A stretch of 64,000 nt of DNA from Streptococcus equi subsp. equi. Its GTDB lineage: Bacteria > Bacillota > Bacilli > Lactobacillales > Streptococcaceae. This document shows positions 11,439-21,374 of the stretch, piece after piece (within the stretch, counting starts at the first letter, position 1; the number at the start of each line of letters is the position of its first letter). The position numbers were made by a program, and so were the translations under genes. The stretch is taken from assembly GCA_900637675.1 (NCBI GenBank), contig LR134389.1:930001-994000 (forward strand), written 5' to 3'. The notes beneath the pieces were generated by a model, which saw only the letters and a list, made by a program, of their open reading frames with translations, was not told where the DNA came from and did not search any database.

Positions 11439-12554
11439 ATGAAACTACCGGTATTTGGTGTAGAAGAGTGGCTAAATCAGCATGAAAAACGTGCTGTATA
11501 CGATATTGCTGGCTCATCTATTGCTTCATTAACGCTTGAGGAGCTCTTTGACTTAACACAGGAGCAGCCTCAAGCCTTTTACCAGCAGCTGCATCAAAAG
11601 CCATTAGACTATGGCTGGATAGAAGGCTCTCCTGACTTTAAGCAGGCAGTGGCAGGGCTTTATCAGCAGCAGAAAGCTAGAAATATCTTGCAAACCAATG
11701 GGGCAACAGGTGCCAATTTTTTGGTTATTTATGCACTGCTTGAAGCAGGTGATCATGTGATTGCTCACTATCCTAGCTATCAGCAGCTATATGATATTCC
11801 AGCTTCTCTTGGAGTGGAGGTTGATTATTGGCAGATCAGAGAGGAGCAGGCTTGGCTGCCAGACCTTAATGAGCTAGGTGCCATGATTCGTCCCAACACA
11901 AAAATGATCATGATCAACAATGCCAACAACCCAACAGGTGCCTATATGACCAAGCCTTATTTAGAGGAGCTCATCAATATTGCTAGAGAGCATGATATTT
12001 ACCTGCTAAGTGATGAGGTTTATCATTCCTTTACCTCTGATCATCTTTTAGCGGTGGCAGATTTGTATGATAAGGGGATTACTGTTAATAGCATGTCAAA
12101 AACCTTTTCGATTCCGGGCATTCGAGTTGGCTGGGTAGCCGCTTCTGAGACCATCTGTGATCAGCTTAGGTTATATCGAGATTACACAATGATCTGTGCA
12201 GGTGTTTTTGATGATATGGTGGCTTCGCTAGCCTTGAAGCATGCTGACAAGCTATTGCAGCGCAATCAAGCCATTATCAGGACTAACCTTGCTATCTTAG
12301 AGGACTGGATAACAGGTGAAGCCAGGGCCTCCTACCATAGACCGAATGAGGTCTCAACGGCCTTTGTTAGGCTAGATATAGATGAGGACATGGAAGCCTT
12401 TGCTTTGAGGCTGCTGGAGGATTACGGTACCTTGGTCGTTCCGGGAAATCGCTTTAATCAAGCAAATCATGTGAGAATCGGCTATTGCTGTCAGCCGCAG
12501 GTTCTACAGGCAGGATTAAGCAGACTATCGCAGTGCTTGAAAAATATTCAATAA
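11439..12554 (+). CDS. PLP-dependent class I/II aminotransferase
   Basis: Fold-type I aminotransferase of 371 aa. Visible landmarks are NNANNPTGAYM (substrate/PLP region), LLSDEVYHSF (Asp-x-x-Tyr contact with the cofactor) and SMSKTFSIPGIRVGW, where the Lys near position 222 should form the Schiff base. AAGGTGA precedes the ATG by a normal distance. It has its own strong promoter, and an amino-acid-binding lipoprotein gene with a separate promoter follows, so a role in amino-acid uptake and metabolism is inferred. The substrate is not predictable from sequence; capreomycidine-synthase-like and malY-like members of the family share this layout. Confidence 0.85.
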   Translation: MKLPVFGVEEWLNQHEKRAVYDIAGSSIASLTLEELFDLTQEQPQAFYQQLHQKPLDYGWIEGSPDFKQAVAGLYQQQKARNILQTNGATGANFLVIYALLEAGDHVIAHYPSYQQLYDIPASLGVEVDYWQIREEQAWLPDLNELGAMIRPNTKMIMINNANNPTGAYMTKPYLEELINIAREHDIYLLSDEVYHSFTSDHLLAVADLYDKGITVNSMSKTFSIPGIRVGWVAASETICDQLRLYRDYTMICAGVFDDMVASLALKHADKLLQRNQAIIRTNLAILEDWITGEARASYHRPNEVSTAFVRLDIDEDMEAFALRLLEDYGTLVVPGNRFNQANHVRIGYCCQPQVLQAGLSRLSQCLKNIQ

Positions 12555-12558
12555 AAAC

Positions 12559-12587
12559 TTGACCATTGAATAATAATGCAATATAAT
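12559..12587 (+). promoter_or_regulatory. Sigma-A promoter of the binding-protein gene
   Basis: TTGACC (12559-12564), 17 bases, TATAAT (12582-12587): near consensus, 35 bases before the ATG at 12622. Confidence 0.75.
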
Positions 12588-12621
12588 AAGATTCATCAAC
12601 AAGAAAAGGAATAATTATAAT

Positions 12622-13434
12622 ATGAACATGAAGCGATTATTAGTTGGAGCACTTGCTATGGTATCTGTTTTTGCTTTGGCAGCTTGTGGCCAAGCTAACA
12701 AGACGAGCCTTCAAGACAGGATCCAGGAAAAGGGAAAGCTGGTGGTTGCTGTTAGCCCTGACTATGCTCCTTTTGAATTTAAGGCCTTGGTTGACGGCAA
12801 GGATACTATTGTCGGAGCAGACATTGAGCTGGCACAGGCCATTGCTGATGAACTAGGGGTTAAGCTTGAACTCTCTGCTATGAATTTTGATAATGTCTTA
12901 TCCAGTCTGCAAACTGGTAAGGTGGATATAGCGATTTCTGGTTTGTCCTACACCAAAGAGCGTGCCAAAGTGTATGATTTTTCTGAGGCTTACTATGAAA
13001 CTGAAAATGCTATTTTGGTGAAAGCGTCAGATGCCAAGCATTATGCTAATAAGGATAGCTTAGTTGGCAAAAAGGTGGCTGTTCAAAAAGGCAGCATCGA
13101 GGAGGGCCTAGTCAAGGAGCAGCTTAATAAAGCCAACTGTGTTTCTCTAACTGTGATGGGTGAGGCTATTAATGAGTTGAAATCTGGGCAGGTGCAGGCT
13201 GTTGATTTGGAAGCACCAGTAGCTGCAGGCTTTTTAGCTCAACATAAAGACCTGGCTTTAGCACCATTTAAATTGCAGGCAAGTGATGGAGATGCTAAGG
13301 CTGTAGCTATGCCAAAGGGGAGTGATGACCTAAGGCAAACCATTAATAAGGTGATCAAGCAATTAAACAAGGATGGCAAATACAAGGCCTTTATTCAAGA
13401 AGCAGCATTATTAACAGGAAATGCAGTAGAATAG
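12622..13434 (+). CDS. Amino-acid ABC transporter substrate-binding lipoprotein
   Basis: Family 3 solute-binding protein (270 aa) tethered outside the membrane. The N-terminus is a lipoprotein signal, KRLLVGALAMVSVFALAACG, with the lipidated Cys near 22. The mature part opens with KLVVAVSPDYAPFEF and contains GADIELAQAIADEL, typical of polar amino-acid binders. Two close ATGs (12622 and 12628) are both possible. No permease or ATPase gene lies beside it, so it must either serve a transporter encoded elsewhere or act as an extra receptor. The ligand cannot be read from the sequence. Confidence 0.88.
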   Translation: MNMKRLLVGALAMVSVFALAACGQANKTSLQDRIQEKGKLVVAVSPDYAPFEFKALVDGKDTIVGADIELAQAIADELGVKLELSAMNFDNVLSSLQTGKVDIAISGLSYTKERAKVYDFSEAYYETENAILVKASDAKHYANKDSLVGKKVAVQKGSIEEGLVKEQLNKANCVSLTVMGEAINELKSGQVQAVDLEAPVAAGFLAQHKDLALAPFKLQASDGDAKAVAMPKGSDDLRQTINKVIKQLNKDGKYKAFIQEAALLTGNAVE

Positions 13435-13513
13435 CCTTGCCAAGTGATGCCTAATGCAGCAGCAAATTTTAAGGTATTTTTTTAAGAATGACCTCAAAAT
13501 CAAGAAAAGATCA

Positions 13514-13542
13514 TTGACTTTTTCCGAAAAATCATGTAAGAT
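13514..13542 (+). promoter_or_regulatory. Sigma-A promoter of rpsU
   Basis: TTGACT (13514-13519), 17 bases, TAAGAT (13537-13542), with rpsU starting 46 bases later. Confidence 0.6.
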
Positions 13543-13588
13543 AAGCTAGAACGTGAAAATGTTACAATATCTTGAGGAGGTGAAACAT

Positions 13589-13765
13589 ATGTCAAAAACA
13601 GTAGTACGTAAGAATGAATCGCTTGATGATGCTCTTCGTCGTTTCAAACGTTCTGTTACTAAAGCTGGTACTCTTCAAGAATCACGCAAGCGTGAATTCT
13701 ACGAAAAACCTTCTGTAAAGCGTAAACGCAAATCAGAAGCAGCTCGCAAACGTAAAAAATTCTAA
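13589..13765 (+). CDS. rpsU: 30S ribosomal protein S21
   Basis: 58-aa basic protein starting [20 protein letters not shown] and ending in the [14 protein letters not shown] tail of bacterial S21. The start is ATG 13589, right after the strong ribosome site GAGGAGGTG (13574-13582); the open frame reaches further upstream only by chance. S21 binds the 30S platform and helps base pairing at initiation. Placement just ahead of dnaG-rpoD is the conserved macromolecular-synthesis neighbourhood, here separated from dnaG by mscL on the other strand. Confidence 0.97.
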
Positions 13766-13776
13766 TCATCATAAAA

Positions 13777-13801
13777 AAGGCGGCCCTTTGTAGGCTGCCT
13801 T
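13777..13801 (+). terminator. First hairpin after rpsU
   Basis: AAGGCGGCC and GGCTGCCTT pair around CTTTGTA. There is no T run, so it may assist the stronger hairpin just downstream. Confidence 0.5.
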
Positions 13802-13809
13802 AGTTTGAA

Positions 13810-13847
13810 GGCAAACCAGTATGAGGATACTAGTTTGTCTTTTTTTA
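13810..13847 (+). terminator. Strong terminator after rpsU
   Basis: GGCAAACCAGTAT pairs with ATACTAGTTTGTC around GAGG, followed by a run of seven T. Confidence 0.85.
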
Positions 13848-13948
13848 CCTTAGCTTGCTGCTGATAAAAATAGCAATGATATGCTAAAACAGCAAATAGA
13901 GCCGGTTCTATTATCTTTTGATCGCTAAGTGCTCTGTGCTTGTATATC

Positions 13949-13975
13949 AAAAAGCAGCCGGACAGGTCCAGCTGC
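13949..13975 (-). terminator. Terminator of mscL
   Basis: Read on the minus strand, GCAGCTGGAC and GTCCGGCTGC pair around CT and are followed by TTTTT, just past the mscL stop. Confidence 0.8.
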
Positions 13976-13990
13976 TGTAAGAGCTTTGAG

Positions 13991-14365
13991 TTATTTTTTG
14001 GCTAACAAATCACGTATGTCAAGTAATAATTCTTCCTGAGTTGGTGTTTTGGGCTTAGCGGGCTCTTCCTCTCCCTTTTTAGGCATTGCTTTTTGAGCGA
14101 CCTTAACCACAAAGAAAAGGCTGGTACCAACAATTAAAAAGTTGATAATAGCACTGAGAAAGCTGCCATATTTGATGCCATTCCAGGCGAGCTGAGCAAT
14201 GTTTTCCACATTTGCAGCTTTCAAGGCTGGGTTTAGGATCAGCGGTGTGATAATGTCGTTGACAAATGATGTGACAATAGCGCTAAAGGCGCTCCCAACA
14301 ATCACCGCAACTGCTAGGTCGATAATATTCCCTCTAAATAAAAATGCTTTTAATTCTTTGAGCAT
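13991..14365 (-). CDS. mscL: Large-conductance mechanosensitive channel MscL
   Basis: 124-aa inner-membrane channel that opens under hypo-osmotic tension. The N-terminal helix and first membrane segment read MLKELKAFLFRGNIIDLAVAVIVGSAFSAIV, the MscL hallmark; a periplasmic-type loop and a second membrane segment (LSAIINFLIVGTSLFFVVKV) follow, then a charged C-terminal helix rich in Lys, Glu and Pro. The length is normal for the family. AAAGGGGAG precedes the start. It is transcribed alone, against rpsU, with its own terminator. Confidence 0.96.
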   Translation of the reverse strand: MLKELKAFLFRGNIIDLAVAVIVGSAFSAIVTSFVNDIITPLILNPALKAANVENIAQLAWNGIKYGSFLSAIINFLIVGTSLFFVVKVAQKAMPKKGEEEPAKPKTPTQEELLLDIRDLLAKK

Positions 14366-14566
14366 GATTGACTCCCCTTTTTTCAGATAATCTTATCATA
14401 GCACAAATAGGTCAAAAAGGCTAATAGAAGAGCTTATCAAGGACTGATGAGCTACTTAATGCTGTACTGCTAGTCAAGCTAGTGATCATAAGAGACGTCA
14501 ATACTTTAGCATAGCTTATTGCTTGATGTAGCGGGCTTTAGATGATGAAGGATTGTGCTTTTACAA

Positions 14567-14595
14567 TTTACAAAGCTCATTTTCAATGGTATAAT
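14567..14595 (+). promoter_or_regulatory. Sigma-A promoter of dnaG-rpoD
   Basis: TTTACA (14567-14572), 17 bases, TATAAT (14590-14595) preceded by TGG; close to consensus. Confidence 0.75.
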
Positions 14596-14638
14596 GAAAT
14601 GTAAATTTACAATGGGCTTTTTGTGGGGAGGTGACGGT

Positions 14639-16426
14639 TTGGCTATTGACAAAGAGATGATTTCTCAGATCAAGCATAATGTCAATATTGTTGATGTTAT
14701 TGGAGAAGTTGTCCATCTATCGCGGGCTGGTCGGCACTACCTTGGATTGTGTCCCTTTCATAAAGAAAAAACACCCTCTTTTAATGTCATCGAAGATAGA
14801 CAGTTCTTTCACTGCTTTGGCTGCGGTAAGTCGGGGGATGTTTTTAAGTTTATTGAGGAATATCGGCAGGTTCCTTTTTTAGAAAGTGTTCAGATTGTGG
14901 CTGATAAGGCTGGTATGGCAGTTACTGTTGCTCCAAGTCAGACTAGTTTGAGTCAAAAGCAGCACCCTCATCAGGCTTTAATTGATCTTCATGAAGATGC
15001 TGCTAAGTTTTACCATGCGGTTTTGATGACGACAAAGATTGGCCAAAGAGCCAAGGAGTATCTTTATCAAAGAGGGCTTGATGATCAGCTAATAGAGTAT
15101 TTTCGGATTGGCTTGGCGCCTAACGAGATGGACTACCTTTATCAAGCCTTGTCAAAAAAGTATACTGAGGCGCAATTAACAGCCTCAGGCTTGTTTCATG
15201 TTTCTGAACAATCAAATGCTATTTATGATGCCTTTCGTCATCGAATCATGTTTCCCTTATGTGATGATAAGGGCAATATGATTGCTTTTTCAGGACGTAT
15301 CTGGGCAAGAGAGGATATAGAAAAGCAGCAGGCCAAGTATAAAAATTCAAGGGCTACGGTCCTATTTAACAAGTCCTATGAGCTTTACCACCTTGATAAG
15401 GCCAAGCCGATAATCGCTAAGACTCATGAGGTCTTTTTGATGGAAGGCTTTATGGACGTTATTGCAGCCTACCGGGCAGGCTATGGTAATACTGTTGCCT
15501 CTATGGGGACAGCCTTGACGCCAGAGCATGTTAGGCACCTCAAGCAGCTGACACAAAAGGTTGTATTGACTTATGATGGTGACGACGCCGGGCAAAATGC
15601 TATTGCCAAGTCTCTTGAGCTGCTGGCAGATTTTCAAGTGGAGATCGTGAAAATACCAAATAGAATGGATCCCGATGAATTTGTTCAGCAGCATTCACCA
15701 GAGGCTCTAGCAGAATTGCTCCAGCACTCGCGCATTAGCAGTGTTGAGTTTTTGATTGATCACCTGAAGCCTGAAAATATGGATAACCTGCAATCGCAGA
15801 TTGCTTATGTGGAGCATATATCACAGATTATTGCTCAAGCACCCTCAATCACCGCACAAAATTCGTATATTAATAAGGTGGCTGATTTGCTGCCGGATTT
15901 TGATTATTTTCAGGTGGAGCAATCGGTAAATGCTTTAAGGCTACAAGATAGGCAAAGCTTACAACAAGGACAGGCTAGTCAACCAAAGGCATCTCTGGTG
16001 ACCTTACCGATTAACAAAAGCATGACAGCCTTGGCTAAAACAGAAAGTCACCTCCTGCATCGCCTGCTTCATCACGACTATTTGCTCAATGAATTTCGTC
16101 ATCGGCCGGATTTTTATTTTGATACACCAGCCCTTCAGACGCTGTATGAGCAGCTAAAGGCCACAGGGCAGATTACCTCCTATGACCTATCGCAACTGTC
16201 TGAAGAGGTTAACCAAGCCTATTACCGGGTTTTAGAGGAAAATCTTCCTGATGAGATAGCTAGCGGTGAGATTGAGGATATTTTATCAAGGCAAATGACA
16301 TTGCTAAAGCAAAGAGAGCTGCATAGGCAAGGAAAGCAGATTAGGGAATCTAGCAGTAAGGGTGACCACCAGATGGCTCTAGAGGCTTTAGAGCGTTTCA
16401 TTGCTGAAAAAAGAAAAATGGAATAG
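14639..16426 (+). CDS. dnaG: DNA primase
   Basis: Synthesises RNA primers for the replication fork. The N-terminal zinc-binding domain shows [11 protein letters not shown]...CFGCGKSGD (four metal ligands, residues about 39-67); the TOPRIM core shows [18 protein letters not shown] and [10 protein letters not shown]; a helicase-binding C-terminal region follows. The likely start is TTG 14639 (LAIDKEMI...), since GGGGAGGTGA at 14625-14634 is ideally placed for it; annotation from ATG 14612 gives [16 protein letters not shown] and 604 aa, which places the ribosome site inside the gene. The promoter lies at 14567-14595 and rpoD follows after 8 bases. Confidence 0.96.
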   Translation: MAIDKEMISQIKHNVNIVDVIGEVVHLSRAGRHYLGLCPFHKEKTPSFNVIEDRQFFHCFGCGKSGDVFKFIEEYRQVPFLESVQIVADKAGMAVTVAPSQTSLSQKQHPHQALIDLHEDAAKFYHAVLMTTKIGQRAKEYLYQRGLDDQLIEYFRIGLAPNEMDYLYQALSKKYTEAQLTASGLFHVSEQSNAIYDAFRHRIMFPLCDDKGNMIAFSGRIWAREDIEKQQAKYKNSRATVLFNKSYELYHLDKAKPIIAKTHEVFLMEGFMDVIAAYRAGYGNTVASMGTALTPEHVRHLKQLTQKVVLTYDGDDAGQNAIAKSLELLADFQVEIVKIPNRMDPDEFVQQHSPEALAELLQHSRISSVEFLIDHLKPENMDNLQSQIAYVEHISQIIAQAPSITAQNSYINKVADLLPDFDYFQVEQSVNALRLQDRQSLQQGQASQPKASLVTLPINKSMTALAKTESHLLHRLLHHDYLLNEFRHRPDFYFDTPALQTLYEQLKATGQITSYDLSQLSEEVNQAYYRVLEENLPDEIASGEIEDILSRQMTLLKQRELHRQGKQIRESSSKGDHQMALEALERFIAEKRKME

Positions 16427-16434
16427 AGGAAAAT

Positions 16435-17544
16435 ATGGCAAAAGAAAAAGAAATTACAACCTTTAACGTTCAAATTGCGGAGTTTATTCGTCATCATAAA
16501 AAGGAAGGAACAGCTACTGATGATGAGGTCACAGAAAAACTCGTGATTCCATTTACCTTAGATGCTGACCAAATTGATGATTTGCTTGAGCGTTTGACAG
16601 ATGGTGGCATTTCCATTACAGATAAGGAAGGAAATCCCTCATCTAAATACGTCGTTGAAGAGCCTAAGCCAGAGGAGCTGACAGACGAGGAGCTTATCGG
16701 AAGTAATTCAGCCAAGGTCAACGATCCTGTGCGCATGTATCTCAAGGAGATCGGTGTGGTGCCGCTGCTGACAAGTGATGAGGAAAAGGTTTTAGCGGTT
16801 GCAGTAGCCGCTGGTGATATGGAGGCTAAGCAGCGTCTTGCTGAGGCCAATCTGCGTTTGGTGGTGTCGATTGCAAAGCGTTATGTAGGGCGTGGCATGC
16901 AATTTCTTGATTTGATTCAAGAAGGTAACATGGGCTTAATGAAGGCTGTTGACAAGTTTGATTATTCTAAGGGCTTCAAGTTTTCGACCTATGCGACCTG
17001 GTGGATTCGTCAGGCCATTACTCGTGCTATTGCAGATCAGGCACGTACCATTCGGATTCCTGTGCATATGGTGGAAACCATTAATAAACTAGTGCGTGAG
17101 CAGCGCAACCTCCTTCAAGAATTGGGGCAGGATCCTACTCCAGAGCAGATCGCAGAGCGTATGGAGATGACCCCTGATAAGGTGCGTGAAATTCTGAAAA
17201 TCGCTCAGGAGCCAGTGTCTCTTGAAACACCAATCGGTGAAGAGGATGACAGTCATTTAGGTGATTTTATTGAAGATGAAGTGATTGAAAATCCTGTTGA
17301 TTACACAACTCGTGTGGTTCTTCGTGAGCAATTAGACGAAGTGCTTGATACGCTGACAGATCGTGAGGAAAATGTTCTTCGCCTGCGCTTTGGGCTTGAT
17401 GATGGGAAAATGCGTACATTAGAGGACGTTGGGAAGGTCTTCAATGTCACTCGTGAACGGATTCGTCAAATTGAGGCTAAGGCTTTGCGTAAGCTCCGCC
17501 ACCCAAGCCGCAGCAAGCAGCTCAGAGACTTCATTGAGGATTAA
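16435..17544 (+). CDS. rpoD: Primary RNA polymerase sigma factor (SigA/RpoD)
   Basis: 369-aa housekeeping sigma factor. Region 2 is explicit: [20 protein letters not shown] and [21 protein letters not shown]; region 3 follows; region 4.2 is [31 protein letters not shown] near the C-terminus. The N-terminal region 1.1 is the short, acidic version usual in streptococci. It sits 8 bases after dnaG in the conserved operon and is closed by a strong terminator. Confidence 0.98.
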   Translation: MAKEKEITTFNVQIAEFIRHHKKEGTATDDEVTEKLVIPFTLDADQIDDLLERLTDGGISITDKEGNPSSKYVVEEPKPEELTDEELIGSNSAKVNDPVRMYLKEIGVVPLLTSDEEKVLAVAVAAGDMEAKQRLAEANLRLVVSIAKRYVGRGMQFLDLIQEGNMGLMKAVDKFDYSKGFKFSTYATWWIRQAITRAIADQARTIRIPVHMVETINKLVREQRNLLQELGQDPTPEQIAERMEMTPDKVREILKIAQEPVSLETPIGEEDDSHLGDFIEDEVIENPVDYTTRVVLREQLDEVLDTLTDREENVLRLRFGLDDGKMRTLEDVGKVFNVTRERIRQIEAKALRKLRHPSRSKQLRDFIED

Positions 17545-17566
17545 AAAGGTCCGGTGGACCTTTTTA
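17543..17566 (+). terminator. Terminator of dnaG-rpoD
   Basis: AAAAAGGTCC pairs with GGACCTTTTT around GGT; compact and strong, and probably also works on the other strand. The 276 bases after it hold no gene: only an imperfect inverted repeat (TAGTTACTGG near 17652 against CCAGTAGCTA near 17682) without a T run. Confidence 0.85.
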
Positions 17567-17841
17567 ACGGCGAGCTAAAAATAGGAGACGAGCCCGAAAT
17601 GCGTTATCTCTCCTTGACGGTGAGTGGCCTATGGTCAACGACTCCAAGCCTAGTTACTGGTTTATGAGATTACCTTTGCTAGCCAGTAGCTAAAGACTAG
17701 TGTTAATGTAAGGGTGACTAAAAAGAGGCTATCAATGTTAGTCAGCTTAGGGCATCATAGGTATGCTGAATGCGCTGGTCTTTGGGCTGGTTTTTGACTT
17801 GGCATCATATCAGGTCTTCGAAAAAAGTGAAAGGAATAGCT

Positions 17842-18180
17842 ATGACTGAAACATTAAAATACACAGAAGAGCAGGTTGCAGCTATCAAGGATCGGATTCT
17901 TGAAGCTTTGGGAACGGTTATTGATCCGGAGCTAGGTATTGATATTGTGAATCTAGGCTTGGTCTATGAGATTCGTTTTGATGACAATGGTCATACCGAG
18001 ATTGACATGACCTTGACCACAATGGGCTGTCCTTTGGCGGATTTGTTGACTGATCATATTCATGATGCGATGAGAGATGTTCCAGAGGTGACCAAGGTTG
18101 AGGTAAAGTTGGTCTGGTACCCTGTTTGGAGCGTTGAAAAGATGAGCCGCTATGCGAGAATTGCCCTAGGTATTCGGTAG
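17842..18180 (+). CDS. SufT/PaaD-like metal-sulfur cluster protein (DUF59, MIP18 family)
   Basis: 112-aa single-domain protein. The start is ATG 17842 (MTETLKYTEEQ), 5 bases after AAAGGA; the frame upstream to 17770 is leader. Family marks are VIDPELGIDIVNLGLVYEI and the conserved Cys in TTMGCPLADLLTDHI. Members help mature Fe-S proteins in the cytoplasm. It lies just before rmlD, as I recall from other pyogenic streptococci, but has no obvious link to carbohydrate synthesis. Confidence 0.88.
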   Translation: MTETLKYTEEQVAAIKDRILEALGTVIDPELGIDIVNLGLVYEIRFDDNGHTEIDMTLTTMGCPLADLLTDHIHDAMRDVPEVTKVEVKLVWYPVWSVEKMSRYARIALGIR

Positions 18181-18321
18181 CTAGATAAAAAGCAAGGCTG
18201 ATACGATACCACAACAAAGGTCTTGCTAGGGTCAGCTGATCAAAAAAGCCTCTCTTAGGATTAGATGGGAGTGAGCTGCGTGATTAGCTCAAAGAAATAA
18301 GACCTTTACAAAGGAGAAAAG

Positions 18322-19170
18322 ATGATTTTAATTACAGGAAGTAATGGTCAATTAGGAACAGAGCTTCGTTATCTTTTAGACGAACGAAGCGTCGATTATG
18401 TTGCTGTTGATGTTGCTGAAATGGATATTACCAACGCGACTAAAGTAGAGGAGGTTTTTGCTCAGGTCAAGCCTAGCTTAGTGTATCACTGTGCAGCCTA
18501 CACAGCAGTTGATGCTGCTGAAGAAGAAGGAAAAGCACTGAATGAAGCTATCAATGTAGCTGGTACTGAGCATATTGCCAAGGCTTGTGAGCGCTACGGG
18601 GCGACCTTGGTTTATATTTCAACGGATTACGTTTTTGATGGTCAAAAGCCAGCTGGTCAGGAATGGCTAGAAACAGATACTCCTGATCCTCAAACAGCAT
18701 ACGGTCGTGCTAAGCGCTTAGGTGAGCTGGCTGTTGAGCGATATACCAAGCAATTTTACATTATTCGTACCGCATGGGTGTTTGGTCATTATGGCAAGAA
18801 TTTTGTGTTTACCATGCAAAACCTTGCTAAGACCCACTCTCGCTTGACAGTCGTCAATGATCAGCATGGGCGTCCAACCTGGACGAGGACCTTGGCTGAG
18901 TTTATGTGTCATCTAGCAGACAATCGCAAGCCTTATGGCTATTATCATTTGTCAAATGATGCTAAAGAAGACACCACTTGGTATGATTTTGCTAGAGAAA
19001 TCTTAAAAGAGACAGCTGTCGAGGTTGTGCCTGTGGATTCATCGGCTTTTCCTGCTAAAGCCAAAAGACCCTTTAACTCAACCATGAATCTTGATAAGGC
19101 TAAGGCAACTGGTTTTGTGATTCCTACCTGGCAAGAAGCCCTGGAGGCTTTTTACAAGCAACAGCAATGA
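18322..19170 (+). CDS. rmlD: dTDP-4-dehydrorhamnose reductase (RmlD/GacA)
   Basis: 282-aa short-chain dehydrogenase-type enzyme that makes dTDP-L-rhamnose, the building block of the polyrhamnose backbone. The nucleotide-binding motif GSNGQLGTEL opens the protein, and STDYVFDG and the catalytic YGRAK (Tyr-x-x-x-Lys) are present. It has AAAGGAG before the ATG. In group A Streptococcus the corresponding gacA is the first gene of the group carbohydrate cluster, and the order here is the same. Confidence 0.96.
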   Translation: MILITGSNGQLGTELRYLLDERSVDYVAVDVAEMDITNATKVEEVFAQVKPSLVYHCAAYTAVDAAEEEGKALNEAINVAGTEHIAKACERYGATLVYISTDYVFDGQKPAGQEWLETDTPDPQTAYGRAKRLGELAVERYTKQFYIIRTAWVFGHYGKNFVFTMQNLAKTHSRLTVVNDQHGRPTWTRTLAEFMCHLADNRKPYGYYHLSNDAKEDTTWYDFAREILKETAVEVVPVDSSAFPAKAKRPFNSTMNLDKAKATGFVIPTWQEALEAFYKQQQ

Positions 19171-19250
19171 ATAAGCGATAGCACTAAAGAGCTGATCTAG
19201 GAGATTGGCTCTCTTTTCATGGATTTTATGTCGCATAAGACCTGTTTATA

Positions 19251-19259
19251 TGGTATAAT
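19251..19259 (+). promoter_or_regulatory. Extended -10 promoter before gacB
   Basis: TGGTATAAT (TATAAT at 19254-19259) lies in the only sizeable gap early in the cluster, so gacB and the genes after it may be expressed separately from rmlD. The -35 is poor. Confidence 0.5.
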
Positions 19260-19294
19260 ACTACTAATTATATTTTAGAATGGGGCAGTGTGCT

Positions 19295-20449
19295 ATGCAG
19301 GATGTTTTCATCATCGGAAGTCGCGGTTTACCAGCAAAGTATGGTGGTTTTGAGACCTTTGTTGAAGAATTAGTCACTAATCAGACCAACAAAAGCATTA
19401 CCTATCATATTGCCTGCTTGAGCGATAGCAAGCACAAGGAGCATTTTGTGTACAAGGGAGCAGATTGTTTTTATATCAATCCTCCTAAGCTCGGTCCAGC
19501 TAGAGTGATTGCTTATGATATGATGGCTATTAGTCACGCTTTAGCTTATATTGATAGGTATCATATTCAAAAGCCTATTTTTTATGTTCTAGGCAATACC
19601 ATTGGAGGCTTTATTGCCCCCTTTGCAAAGCAGATTCACCAGCGTGGTGGGCGTTTGTTGATTAATCCTGATGGGCTGGAATGGAAGCGTTCAAAATGGT
19701 CTAAGCCTGTTCAGCAATACCTGAAATACGCCGAAAAGCAAATGACAAAGCATGCTGATTTGGTCATCTCAGATAATATTGGCATTGAAGCCTACATCAA
19801 AAAGTCTTATCCTTGGGCAAAAACGACTTTTATTGCCTATGGGACAGAAATAGGGCGGTCTTGTTTGTCTACATCAGATGAAAAAGTCAGAACTTACTTT
19901 CAAACATTTGAGATAACAGAAAACCAATACTATTTGATTTTGGGGCGCTTTGTTCCTGAAAACAACTATGAAACAGCCATTAGAGAGTTTATGGCATCAT
20001 CTACTCAGCGGGATTTGGTTATTATTTGCAACCATGACAAAAATCCTTATTTTGAGCGGCTGGTTAGTGCAACTGGCTGTGATAAGGACGCGCGTGTAAA
20101 ATTTGTTGGAACACAGTATGATAAGCAGCTTTTAGCTTATATTCGTGAGCATGCTTTTGCTTATATTCATGGGCATGAGGTTGGAGGTACCAATCCAGGT
20201 CTTTTGGAGGCCCTAGCCCATACCCAGCTTAATTTGGTTTTGGGAGTGACCTTTAATCAATCAGTTGCTAAAACAGCAGCCCTTTATTGGACAAAAGAAA
20301 AGGGCAGCCTTACTGGACTGATTAACAGGGTTGATCAAAAGGAATCGTTTGCTGATTTGGGAGAAAGAGCTAAGCAAATCATTGCCAAAGAATATACCTG
20401 GGAGAAAATTGTAGGAGAGTATGAGGCCTTATTTTTAGATGAAGATTAA
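19295..20449 (+). CDS. gacB: Rhamnosyltransferase initiating the polyrhamnose backbone (GacB/RgpA type)
   Basis: GT4-family enzyme (385 aa from ATG 19295, MQDVFIIGSRG; the longer reading from ATG 19280 lacks a ribosome site). The N-terminal SRGLPAKYGGFETFVEELV and the C-terminal HGHEVGGTNPGLLEALAH (the EX7E-like donor site) identify it. The GAS homologue GacB adds the first rhamnose to lipid-linked GlcNAc at the cytoplasmic face of the membrane. It overlaps gacC by 11 bases. Confidence 0.92.
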   Translation: MQDVFIIGSRGLPAKYGGFETFVEELVTNQTNKSITYHIACLSDSKHKEHFVYKGADCFYINPPKLGPARVIAYDMMAISHALAYIDRYHIQKPIFYVLGNTIGGFIAPFAKQIHQRGGRLLINPDGLEWKRSKWSKPVQQYLKYAEKQMTKHADLVISDNIGIEAYIKKSYPWAKTTFIAYGTEIGRSCLSTSDEKVRTYFQTFEITENQYYLILGRFVPENNYETAIREFMASSTQRDLVIICNHDKNPYFERLVSATGCDKDARVKFVGTQYDKQLLAYIREHAFAYIHGHEVGGTNPGLLEALAHTQLNLVLGVTFNQSVAKTAALYWTKEKGSLTGLINRVDQKESFADLGERAKQIIAKEYTWEKIVGEYEALFLDED

Positions 20450-21374
20450 TATTTTAATGTCTACCTACAACGGGGCGCGGTTTTTAGCAGAGCAAATACA
20501 AAGCATTCAAAGGCAGACGGTGCAGGATTGGACCTTATTAGTCAGAGATGATGGCTCTACTGATAAAACGCTTGCCATCATTCAGGCTTTTGCTAAAAAG
20601 GATCCGAGAATTTGCTTGATTAATGCTGATGTGCAGGAAAACCTCGGTGTGATTCGAAGCTTTCACACCCTTTTAACATATGAAAAGGCAGATATTTATT
20701 TTTTCAGTGACCAAGACGATGTGTGGTTAGACAATAAATTAGAGCTTACTCTGGCAGAAGCGCAAAAGCACAAGATAAGCGAGCCCTTACTAGTCTACAC
20801 AGACCTAAAGGTGGTCAATCAAGACTTAGAAGTACGTCATGAGAGTATGATCCAAACACAATCACATCATGCTAATACTCAGCTAGTCCAGGAGTTGACT
20901 GAAAACACAGTCACAGGCGGCACTATGATGATTAATCACGCGCTGGCAGAGCAGTGGGTGAGCTGTGAGCATGTGGTGATGCATGATTGGTATTTAGCCT
21001 TGATTGCAGCAGCGCAGGGAGAGCTTGTGTATCTAGATGTGGCAACAGAGCTCTATCGTCAGCATGATGCTAATGTTTTAGGGGCAAGAACCTGGTCTAA
21101 GCGACTGAAGCAGTGGCGTAAGCCCCATAAGCTCATAGAGAAGTATTGGTGGCTTATTGTTTCTAGTCAACATCAAGCAAGGCAATTGCTAGACTTGCAG
21201 CTAAATCCGGCTGACAGAAGATTGATTGAGGCTTACGTAGGGCTTTTGGATAGGCCTTTCTATCAGCGTCTGTCTGATTTCAAAGCGTATGGCTTTCGGA
21301 AAAATCGTGCCTTTCATACCCTTGTTTTTATGGCATTGATCATGACCAAATTTGGCTATAGGAGAAAAGAATAA
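20439..21374 (+). CDS. gacC: Rhamnosyltransferase, GT2 family (GacC/RgpB type)
   Basis: 311-aa GT2 enzyme. The N-terminus is MKINILMSTYNGARFLAEQI; VRDDGSTDKT and FFSDQDDVWLDNKLEL (DxD site) are visible within the first 105 residues. Homologues extend the rhamnan primer. It starts inside gacB and its TAA overlaps the ATG of gacD (TAATG), so translation is coupled along the operon. Confidence 0.92.
   Translation: MKINILMSTYNGARFLAEQIQSIQRQTVQDWTLLVRDDGSTDKTLAIIQAFAKKDPRICLINADVQENLGVIRSFHTLLTYEKADIYFFSDQDDVWLDNKLELTLAEAQKHKISEPLLVYTDLKVVNQDLEVRHESMIQTQSHHANTQLVQELTENTVTGGTMMINHALAEQWVSCEHVVMHDWYLALIAAAQGELVYLDVATELYRQHDANVLGARTWSKRLKQWRKPHKLIEKYWWLIVSSQHQARQLLDLQLNPADRRLIEAYVGLLDRPFYQRLSDFKAYGFRKNRAFHTLVFMALIMTKFGYRRKE

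Noticed and set aside
17567-17841. A small RNA gene in the gap after rpoD
   Set aside because: There is an imperfect inverted repeat, but no promoter plus T-run terminator that would define a transcript.
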